Made by a program: the position numbers and the translations under genes. A stretch of 64,000 nt of DNA, from positions 1 through 64,000 of the forward strand of contig NZ_AKKE01000157.1 of assembly GCF_000281975.1 (NCBI RefSeq), read 5' to 3'. Under the pieces are notes generated by a model, which did no database searches, was not told where the DNA came from, and saw only the letters and a program-made list of their open reading frames with translations. How positions within the stretch are numbered: the stretch's first letter is position 1; every line of letters begins with the position of its first letter. This document shows, in pieces, positions 53,922 through 60,681 of this stretch. Source of the DNA: Novosphingobium sp. AP12 (GTDB taxonomy: Bacteria > Pseudomonadota > Alphaproteobacteria > Sphingomonadales > Sphingomonadaceae).

Positions 53922-55259
53922 TCACCCACGGTGGGCTGCGGCCAAGTTCGCCAGACGTACGAGGCCGAAGCGCTCGTACAGCTCAGGGTCGTGATAGGCT
54001 CCCTCGCGCTTTCGTCTGGTCTTGTGCTTGGCCCGCAGCCACCGGCGCAACCGCACCACTGCGTAACTGTCGATAGCCCGATAGGCCCTGCTCGTGGTTC
54101 CAACCGAGAAGTAGTTGGCCCATCCGCGCAGCACCCGGTTCATCTTGGGCACAAGGTATGCGGTATCCTGCCATGTACGCGCTCGATCTGTCAGCTCGTG
54201 GATCGTAGCGATCACGCGCTGGATGCTTTTCTTTGATGGCCGGTGGCCCATGTAGGCTTTGCCGGTTTTCGCGGAGTACATCCGACCAAACGTGTATCCC
54301 AAAAAGTCGAACGTCTCGTCCGGCACCTCACAGATACGTGTCTTTTCCTCATTCACTGTCAGCTTCAGCTTTTCCATGATCCTGCGCATGTGATCTAGCG
54401 CAGCTTCCGCATTGCCCTTCGCACACAGGATCACGAGATCATCAGCATAGGTGACGAGCCGCGCGCCTAGACTTTGCCTAAGACCGAGCTTCCGCCACCC
54501 CAAAAACGAACCGGCGCATGTAGAGATTTGCCAGCAGTGGTGAGATGTGTGATCCTTGCGGGATGCCGCGCCGCTGATCGCGGGCCTGCATCGTTCGTGT
54601 CTTCCTGCCTTGTCATCCGTTTCTTCGACAGCGCATTCCAGCCAGGATTTGATCAGATGCAGAACGCGCGGATCAACGATCCGGCGCGATACCGATTTCA
54701 TCAGCTCAAGGTGGGGGATGCTGCCGAAGTATTCGGCAAGGTCGGCGTCCACGACATCCGGTCGGCCATAGAACAGCTGCTCTTCCACCTCGACCACGGC
54801 CTGCTGGGCGTTGCGCCCGGCCCGGTAGGCGTAGATCTCGTGGGAGGTCGGCTTCAAAGATCGGTTCAAGCACCGCATCGCTTCCGTCATGCAGACCCGA
54901 TCCCGCACGGTGGAAATGCGCAGCGGCCTGAGTTTGCCGTTGGCTTTTGGTATGTAGACCCGTCTGATCGGTTCCGGTCGGTACGTCTCCTCTTTGAGCG
55001 CAAGCGCCAGTTCCGTCAGCCATCGCTCGACGCCGTAGTACTCAATATCCGCAAAGTCCTGTCCATCCACACCCGGCGCGCCCTTGTTCGAGCGGCACTG
55101 GGCATAGGCATGAGCCAGAATGTCATCGCGGCTGATCTTGTCGTACAGTGCGTAAAACCGATAGCCGGCTTCTGCCTTCGCTTTCGCGTGCGACGCCTTC
55201 TGCAGTTTCTGGACGCTTATCGGAGTTGATAGGTTACCCAATCTCCTGCCCCTCACCAC
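53922..55259 (-). CDS. ltrA: group II intron maturase, reverse-transcriptase core scrambled
   Basis: A 445-residue LtrA-type protein. Present are NKGAPGVDGQDF and YRPEPIRRVYIPKANGKLRPL (RT motifs 0-2), DVVDADLAEYFGSI (catalytic Asp), LVTYADDLVILC (YADD) and FDFLGYTFGR, then the maturase X domain (LRGWANYF). Between about 54503 and 54610 the frame is shifted by one base and then shifted back. The conserved RT block RRGIPQGS-ISPLLANLY is encoded only in the neighbouring frame, and the product instead has about 35 unrelated residues. The PQG motif of the RT fold is therefore lost, and activity is unlikely unless frameshifting or sequencing error applies. Confidence 0.88.
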   Translation of the reverse strand: MVRGRRLGNLSTPISVQKLQKASHAKAKAEAGYRFYALYDKISRDDILAHAYAQCRSNKGAPGVDGQDFADIEYYGVERWLTELALALKEETYRPEPIRRVYIPKANGKLRPLRISTVRDRVCMTEAMRCLNRSLKPTSHEIYAYRAGRNAQQAVVEVEEQLFYGRPDVVDADLAEYFGSIPHLELMKSVSRRIVDPRVLHLIKSWLECAVEETDDKAGRHERCRPAISGAASRKDHTSHHCWQISTCAGSFLGWRKLGLRQSLGARLVTYADDLVILCAKGNAEAALDHMRRIMEKLKLTVNEEKTRICEVPDETFDFLGYTFGRMYSAKTGKAYMGHRPSKKSIQRVIATIHELTDRARTWQDTAYLVPKMNRVLRGWANYFSVGTTSRAYRAIDSYAVVRLRRWLRAKHKTRRKREGAYHDPELYERFGLVRLANLAAAHRG

Positions 55260-55730
55260 TTGTTGCGTTCATCTTGAACTGAGGCTCCTTCCCTCCACCG
55301 ACATTACTCGGCTTCCTCGGTACTACGGGCCTCTCCGCCACCCCATCGCGCCCTTCCCTCCCTCGCGGGCGTCCGGTTGCCGATCACTCGGCACGCCATG
55401 GGGCTTCCCGTGTTGCGTGCACTTTCCTTGCGTATATGCTGTCGCCACTACCCGGGTGCAGCAGACGAGTTCAACGTCGCTCAAACTTGCCCGTCCATAT
55501 CAACCTTCCCCGTATGGGTTAACGGGTCGGCCTGCACATCATCCTTTTCGAGGATTGCTCAGCGTTCACTCACGTTACGGCCTGTACGCTCGCACTATCA
55601 CCTACGGGACCGTTATCCGGGGGCTTCAGACATTTCGTCACCTCCATGCCTGCCCCGGTTGCTTCCGGCTGGAGCATCGCCGGGTGGGCCTCTCACCCCC
55701 TAGAAAGTGCCGCCTTTGCACGGCGCACAC

Positions 55731-55786
55731 CCTTTGCGGACTTTCAGCCGTCAATTTTCGACGCCCAGGTGCGGACGGTCCGGTCC
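55731..55786. repeat. dispersed intergenic repeat, copy D
   Basis: CCTTTGCGGACTTTCAGCCG, then TTTTCGACGCCCAGGTGCGG, matching the later part of copies at 51659, 57301 and 60271. It is the 5' exon side of the group II intron. Nothing else is seen up to 56006. Confidence 0.5.
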
Positions 55787-56006
55787 TGACAAATCGCAAT
55801 CAGGCACAGGCGGCATTGACTTCCGAAACGGCAGCTTTCGGCCGGAATGCCAATTTAGAAATCCGTCGAGAGAGGGGCTTACTTTGCCTCCCTCCACAGG
55901 GAGTTCACGAAACCAAAGAGCGCAAAGGACAAACCTCTCTGAACAGTGAATGGAGGGAAGTTACGACGGGGAAGATTGGTCGGCTTGATCGGAAATCTGT
56001 GGTGGT

Positions 56007-57206
56007 TCACCTGACCCTATACCGGCCCAATGAAGCGATCAGCGCCAGAACGCCGACTAATCCAAATCCACAAACCACCAGCCCCAGATCGGCATTGCCG
56101 GTGGCGTCAACCGCCGCTCCGAACAGCGGCGGCCCGAATGCCGCGCCCAGGCTGAACAGACCCAGCACCAACCCGTATGTCGCGCCGTAATTCTCCAGCG
56201 CGGCATAGCGGCTGGTGAAATAGGCCAGCATGTCCACTTCCGCGCCTGCGGCAAGGCCCAGCATAAGTGCGGCGGGGATAGCAGGGCCCTGCATCCACAG
56301 GATAGCGCATGCAATGATGGGGGACGTCAACAACAGGCAGGCCACTCTCGGAGCGTGAAAACGATCGAAAAGCCAGCCGACCGCCAGCCGTGCAACCAGC
56401 ACCGCCATGCCGACCAGGGCCGCCATGCGCGCGGCCTGTGCGGGGGCAACGCCGCGGTCGATCAACATTGGCACCAGATGGACGATCAACGCAGCTACGA
56501 TCACACCCAGCAGAAACCCGATCAGCGCGATGCGGCCAGTGGCCAAGTTGATCTCTATCCTCCCGCGATCGCGGGCTTGTCCTGTGAGACCGGAAGCGGG
56601 CTCCCCGCGACCGGTCAGCACGCTTACGGGGATGCCAATGGCCGCCACGATCGCGGCCAGCGCCGTGAGCCCTGCGCGCCAACCATGGGCGGCTATGAAC
56701 GGGCCGAGCAGCGCGGGGGCGAGCATCGCTGCCATACCAGTACCCATCAGCATCAGTCCCAGAGCAAGCCCGCGATGGTGATCGAACCGTAAGGAAACAA
56801 CGCGAGCCCAGATCGCGGGCGTCGTGCCGCACCCTGCCAATGACACCAGCAGCCACAAGGCATACCATGCGGTCAGCGAAGGGCCGGTCTGCGCCAGCGC
56901 CAGAAAAGCCAGCGGGGTTGCGATATAACTGGCAATGGCGATCGTGCGGCTGCCGACGCGGTCCGCCAACCTTCCCACGAGCGGCGCAGACAGGAATATC
57001 CCCAACTGTTGAAACGTGGCCGCGCCGGAAACCTGCGCTCGGGTCCAGCCGAACTCGGCCTGAAGCGGGGCCACAAACAGGCCCAGTGAATAGAAGCCGA
57101 CGCCCATCATGCCTACGCCGATCGCCAGCGCCGCGGCCAGGACGGTCAGCCATCCACCCCCAAATTCAGAGCGAGCGGAAAATGGTGTGGTTGTAACTTC
57201 GGCCAT
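56007..57206 (-). CDS. MFS transporter
   Basis: A 399-residue, 12-span major facilitator protein. It has the motif-A-like loop between helices 2 and 3 (VGRLADRVGSRTI) and its second-half equivalent (VGWLFDRFHAPRV), with helices such as LTVLAAALAIGVGMMGVGFYS and ALENYGATYGLVLGLFSLGAAFG (parts). The pattern is that of monocarboxylate/oxalate-type or small-organic-acid MFS members; the substrate is unknown. It is not in an operon with the metal genes, and lies inside the island, separated by a dispersed repeat from the MerR/CDF pair. Confidence 0.85.
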   Translation of the reverse strand: MAEVTTTPFSARSEFGGGWLTVLAAALAIGVGMMGVGFYSLGLFVAPLQAEFGWTRAQVSGAATFQQLGIFLSAPLVGRLADRVGSRTIAIASYIATPLAFLALAQTGPSLTAWYALWLLVSLAGCGTTPAIWARVVSLRFDHHRGLALGLMLMGTGMAAMLAPALLGPFIAAHGWRAGLTALAAIVAAIGIPVSVLTGRGEPASGLTGQARDRGRIEINLATGRIALIGFLLGVIVAALIVHLVPMLIDRGVAPAQAARMAALVGMAVLVARLAVGWLFDRFHAPRVACLLLTSPIIACAILWMQGPAIPAALMLGLAAGAEVDMLAYFTSRYAALENYGATYGLVLGLFSLGAAFGPPLFGAAVDATGNADLGLVVCGFGLVGVLALIASLGRYRVR

Positions 57207-57300
57207 CCTTGAACGCTGCCACTGTCATTCGCCATGAGCACCCGGCAAGATAAGAACATTCGCAAGCCGGATATCGGCACGCTCTTGATGGCGCCAGCCG

Positions 57301-57361
57301 CGGGAAACCGACCCTTATACGACGCTCAAAGCCCGAATCTCGATCCCCAGGCGCGGACGTT
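57301..57361. repeat. dispersed intergenic repeat, copy C
   Basis: AAACCGACCCTTATACGACG, then CGAATCTCGATCCCCAGGCG, matching copies at 51659, 55731 and 60271. It sits in the 290-base gap between the MFS and merR genes. Confidence 0.5.
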
Positions 57362-57499
57362 CCGCTATCCCAAGGCAGTCGACCAGGTTCGATCATAGAC
57401 CGCTTGGTGCAGGAACGCTCGTTATGGGCGAAATCCGAGGGTGATTGGAGGCAGTGACGAGGCTAAGGATGTCTTCAGTTTCTGTATTAGGCAGACAGA

Positions 57500-57888
57500 T
57501 CATTTCTCGGGCGCCAGCGCCTCAATAATCCTGCAATCGCCAATGGTGGTGCCTGAACAGCAATCGAGCTTGCGAACCAGTTCGGCGCGCAGTTTGGCCA
57601 GGTCGGCCAGCTTGCGGTCGATTTCGACGATATTCGCTGCAATTATCGCATCGACCTCGGCACAGGGTGCTTCGGTGTCATCGGCCAGCGCCAGCAGAGC
57701 ACGCACCTGAGCCAGCGCAAAGCCCAGATCGCGCGAGCGCCGGATGAACGAAAGCCGGTGGAGGTGCACAGCCTCATACAGCCGGTAATTCCCCGCGCTG
57801 CGTGCCGGCGGCGGGATCAAGCCTTCCTTCTCGTAGAAACGTACCGTCTCACCGCGTGTATCAGTTTTGCCAGATCGCCGATTTTCAT
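57500..57888 (-). pseudogene. MerR-family metal regulator, frameshifted near start
   Basis: A CadR/ZntR-like metal sensor. MKIGDLAKL begins at 57888, and one base appears lost near 57867: the continuation D-T-R-G-E-T-V-R-F-Y-E-K-E-G-L is in the next frame and runs to the stop at 57500. The remaining HTH-dimer part has NYRLYEAVHLHRLSFIRRSRDLGFAL, a first metal Cys in PCAEV and the C-terminal CCSGTTIGDC loop, typical of Zn/Cd/Pb sensors. Read as is, only a 106-residue product from a TTG lacking the first DNA-binding helix could be made. The target promoter next door is intact. Confidence 0.78.
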
Positions 57889-57890
57889 GC

Positions 57891-57921
57891 TTGACCCTAT
57901 AGCGACTTCAGGGTGCATAGG
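57891..57921 (+). promoter_or_regulatory. MerR-type promoter with 19-bp spacer
   Basis: TTGACC (57891-57896), 19 bases, then CATAGG (57916-57921), with the dyad ACCCT...AGGGT (57894-57914) filling the spacer. This over-long spacing with a dyad is the hallmark of MerR-activated metal promoters. It drives the CDF transporter gene. Confidence 0.78.
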
Positions 57922-57954
57922 TCCACGCCATATTCAACCTGACGGACGCGAATC

Positions 57955-58605
57955 ATGGCGCACGACTGCTGCTCGAAGAAGGGCGATACCCTTGCTCTGC
58001 TGGCGGAGAAGAAAGACCAGCGGCGGGTACTGATCATCGTCATGGCCATCAATCTGGCGATGTTCGTGGCCGAGTTCGGCGGTGGGCTGGTGGCACGGTC
58101 TTCGGCCTTGATGGCCGATTCCGTCGACATGCTCGGTGATGCGATCGTCTACGCGTTGAGCCTTTACGCACTGCATAGCGGCGCGCGCTGGGAAGCCGGT
58201 GCGGCGATCGTCAAAGGCGCGATCATCCTGACGTTCGGCTTCGCCGTGATCGTCGAGATCGCTAGCAAGATCGCCAACGGCTTGCCTTCCTCTTCATCGC
58301 TGATGCTTGGCTTTGGTGGGCTGGCGCTGGCAGCCAACCTGACCTGCCTTGCGCTTCTGTGGCGTTTCCGGAAGACCAACGTCAACATGTCCAGCACCTT
58401 CGAGTGCTCGCGCAATGACGTGGCATCGAACGTCGGGATTCTTGTCGCCGCTGGGCTGGTCGGTATCACCGGCACGGCATGGCCCGACATCGCCGTCGGC
58501 GGCGTGATCGCGCTGATCTTCCTGCGCTCGGCAAGGAAGGTTCTGGCAGAAGCCATTCCTGCCTGGCGCGACGCGCGCAATGCGTCGAGCGAGGGTTTCA
58601 GGTGA
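57955..58605 (+). CDS. CDF-family heavy-metal cation efflux protein
   Basis: A 216-residue membrane protein of the cation diffusion facilitator type, five to six spans, with HD-like acidic metal sites (MADSVDMLGDAIVYALSLYAL and SRNDVASNVGILVAAGLV) and a Cys pair at the N terminus (HDCCSKKGD). It exports Zn, Cd or Co from the cytoplasm in exchange for protons. The short length (no C-terminal cytoplasmic domain) is usual for the CzcD-like subgroup linked to czc operons. The MerR-type promoter lies directly upstream and the next gene overlaps its stop, so this is the head of a metal-resistance operon. Confidence 0.85.
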   Translation: MAHDCCSKKGDTLALLAEKKDQRRVLIIVMAINLAMFVAEFGGGLVARSSALMADSVDMLGDAIVYALSLYALHSGARWEAGAAIVKGAIILTFGFAVIVEIASKIANGLPSSSSLMLGFGGLALAANLTCLALLWRFRKTNVNMSSTFECSRNDVASNVGILVAAGLVGITGTAWPDIAVGGVIALIFLRSARKVLAEAIPAWRDARNASSEGFR

Positions 58606-58970
58606 CACCGCTACCCCAATCCCGTAACGCGGCAAGGATGTCCTTTCGGCGCCTCTATCTCCTGCTGCTGATGCTGGTGTCGTCCTTCGTGACGAGCGCC
58701 TCGCTGCACGCGTCCGAAATGGCGGGGCCGGTGACGATCGAATGCTCGGGATACGTGCATAGCGAAGGCGACTTCGACGAAACCCATGGTGATGCCGACA
58801 AGGGCGTGCCTCATCATCACGTGGGTTGTCAGGGCGGGATTTCTGCCCTCCCATCGCGTGAACTGGTTCCTGATATTTACCAGCTGCTTCATGCGCCCGT
58901 TCCGGTTGCGCGTTCGGTCGCTCTTGGCCGCTGGATTTCCGGCCCGGACCTGCGCCCTCCCATCGCCTGA
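58602..58970 (+). CDS. exported His/Cys-containing metal-operon protein
   Basis: A 122-residue exported protein of the kind often found between CDF and czcC-like genes. It has a hydrophobic signal (LYLLLLMLVSSFVTSASLHA), then an acidic/His stretch (SEGDFDETHGDADKGVPHHHVGC) that could bind metal in the periplasm, then an aromatic tail. The GTG at 58602 overlaps the CDF stop; the ATG at 58638 is an alternative. No enzymatic motif is seen. Confidence 0.6.
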   Translation: MTPLPQSRNAARMSFRRLYLLLLMLVSSFVTSASLHASEMAGPVTIECSGYVHSEGDFDETHGDADKGVPHHHVGCQGGISALPSRELVPDIYQLLHAPVPVARSVALGRWISGPDLRPPIA

Positions 58971-59043
58971 TTGAATTTCACCGGCTGACCGTGCGGGCTT
59001 GCCGGCGCGTGACGCCTGTCGTCATTCGATCAGGATTTCCTTC

Positions 59044-59350
59044 ATGTACAGGATCATTGCGGCCTTGCTGGCCGCCACGTCGTGCACTGCCGTTGCGCAG
59101 GCGCAGGACATCGCCGCGCCCGCTTCGGCGCAGGCGACAACCGGAACGTTTACGCTAAACGACGCTGTCCTGGCCGCCGGAGGCAGCGCGCCTGCCATCG
59201 AGGCGGCCCAGGCCGGGATCACCGCCGCTGAGGCAGGCCGCAAAGTTGCCGGTCTCAGGCCGAACCCCGTTGTTCAGGGGCAGGTGGAGAACGTGGTGGG
59301 CACTGGCCCCTATCGCGGTCTTCGCAGCTACGAGACGACGGTCGGCTTCA
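59044..59350 (+). pseudogene. CzcC-like outer-membrane efflux protein, truncated
   Basis: The first about 100 codons of a TolC/CzcC-type outer-membrane factor: signal peptide (LLAATSCTAVAQAQ), TLNDAVLAAGGSAPAIEAAQAG and AGLRPNPVVQGQVENVVGTG. Homology stops at YETTVGF near 59345, exactly where the minus-strand recombinase relic begins. The remaining 300 codons and any czcB/czcA genes are missing from the window, so the efflux operon was cut by the rearrangement. Confidence 0.82.
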
Positions 59351-60223
59351 TGACCGTGCTTTCGATCTTCGTGTGCCCAAGCAAAACCTGGATGGCGCGG
59401 AGATTTCCAGTCGCCTTGTAGATGATCGACGCCTTGGTTCGGCGTAGAGAGTGGGTGCCATAATCTTCGCCAGGAAGTCCAATCCCCGTGACCCATTCAT
59501 CGACAAGGCGAGCATATTGCCTGGTGCTAATGTGGGCTGCGTGATCATTACGGCTAGGAAATGCAAAATCCTCCAAGGATCTACCTCTCAGTTCCAGCCA
59601 TTTGAGCAAGCTGGCGCGGGCATCAGTCATCAGTTCAAACGTAACCGTCCAATTGGGACCGCCTGCCTGATAGCGTGATAATCTCTTAAGAGACGGTCAT
59701 AGCGACGTCGCTAACGACGTCTGTTGATTGGGGATTGCGATGCGGGCGGAGATACTGGGTCAGGAACGGCGGCGCCGGTGGACGGACCAGCAGCGGTTAG
59801 AGATCATCGGATCCGTCGGCGTCGATGGCGCGACGCTGGCAGAGGTGGCCCGGCGCCACGAGATAACCCGGCAACAGATTTACACCTGGCGGCATGACAT
59901 GAAGAAGCGCGGGTTCGTGCTGGGCGTACCTGAGCCGGTCTTTCTCCCCGTGGACATGCCCGCCGTTCGAGGCGCCGAAGCTGCCTACAACGTAAGTCCC
60001 AGCGCGACATCCATGGTCGAGTTACGCCTGGCTCAAGGTCGGACCTTGTGCGTTGACAGCGAGATCGAGGCCGTCACCCTGACCCGGCTCATTCGCTGCT
60101 GGTCGAGACAGAAACGGATCGCCCATATCTGGGGGGTTTTAGCGCTCGCTTCGCACCAACTTTGCGCCCGGCGTTCCAAGATACCCGCTCGTGAGCGGCG
60201 GGATCAAATTCTGATAATCCCAT
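59350..60223 (-). pseudogene. tyrosine recombinase relic, copy 2, split by IS66
   Basis: Same family as the relic at 51882-52512. The N-terminal part (60223 to about 60108) reads MGLSEFDPAAHERVSWNAGRK, AKRALKP and, after a slip in a run of six C, QIWAIRFCLD. IS66 sequence follows (60107 to 59641). The C-terminal part (59640 to about 59350) reads FELMTDARASLLKWLELRG, then THSLRRTKASIIYK and TKIESTV, then ends at the efflux gene junction. About 55 codons around the first catalytic Arg are missing between the parts, so IS66 insertion was followed by deletion. Confidence 0.8.
59641..60107 (+). mobile_element. IS66-family remnant, left end
   Basis: Begins with GTAACCGTC at 59641, the usual IS66 left-end type, followed by about 100 bases of leader and the tnpA gene. 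The right part (tnpB, tnpC, right end) is deleted; the sequence joins recombinase DNA near 60107. Confidence 0.65.
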
Positions 60224-60225
60224 GA
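59740..60225 (+). pseudogene. IS66 TnpA with foreign C-terminal tail
   Basis: TnpA (Orf1) of IS66: RRRRWTDQQRLEIIGSVGVDGATLAEVARRHEITRQQIYTWRHD (helix-turn-helix; part) and the LTRLIR end. After LIRCW the frame runs on into antisense recombinase sequence to 60225, giving a chimeric tail with no function. TnpA is an accessory protein and cannot transpose by itself. Start ATG 59740 is preceded by GGGGAT; a TTG at 59728 is possible. Confidence 0.75.
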
Positions 60226-60270
60226 CACATCTCCTACGGCCCTGACGGCCATAGGTAGAACGCTTCAGGA

Positions 60271-60330
60271 GAGACCGACCCTTACGCGACATTCAGCGTC
60301 AAAAATTCATGTCTCACCTGCGGACAGTCT
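60271..60330. repeat. dispersed intergenic repeat, copy A
   Basis: GAGACCGACCCTTACGCGAC, then ATTCAGCGTC and CACCTGCGGAC, matching copies at 51659, 55731 and 57301. It marks the right end of the island. No gene is seen from 60233 to 60519. Confidence 0.5.
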
Positions 60331-60519
60331 GGTTTTTCCAATTCATTCTGTTCCAAAGCGGAGATCATTCCTCGTTTCCGAATTCTGCACAGTCTCCATG
60401 CAGAGCCTGAATCAGATCTTGCATCTTAGATCAACGCTAGATCAATGGCCCCGGCCATTAGATGCATGTGGTCAGCTTTTTGAATGAAGACAGACCCAAG
60501 TTTCCACCACTTTTCGACA

Positions 60520-60681
60520 TCACAACGCGATCTTTCGTCGTCCCATTTCTTCGACCACCATGGCGAGCCAAGGCGACAGATTTTCGGTTTCTTCGTCAGT
60601 AGCGCTCTGCCAGATTGCTATCAACTGCTCGTCGGACATGGCAGATACCTGCGCCGCCCGGTCTTGCTCTACGTTGCTCAT
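60520..60681 (-). CDS. small protein coupled to the GT-GH fusion
   Basis: A 53-residue acidic protein (MSNVEQDRAAQVSAMSDEQ, then LIAIWQSATDEETENLSPW and MVVEEMGRRKIAL), likely two helices. GGAGG lies 7 bases before its ATG, and the ATG overlaps the stop of the upstream gene (ATGA), so it is translationally coupled as the last gene of the operon. No family recognised. Its conserved-looking position suggests a small partner or regulator of the fusion enzyme (inference). Confidence 0.65.
   Translation of the reverse strand: MSNVEQDRAAQVSAMSDEQLIAIWQSATDEETENLSPWLAMVVEEMGRRKIAL

Larger units (their letters stand above)
53789..55730 (-). mobile_element. group II intron
   Basis: About 1.94 kb on the minus strand. 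The 5' end is GTGTGCG at 55730-55724, followed by roughly 470 bases of structured 5' domains. The maturase frame is 53922-55259, then domain V at 53869-53901, and domain VI, whose stem GAGCAGGGAGTGG pairs with CCACTTCCTG and leaves a bulged A before the 3' end near 53789. The 5' exon is a copy of the dispersed repeat; the 3' exon is the end of the Fic gene region. The ends are complete but the maturase is damaged. Confidence 0.82.
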
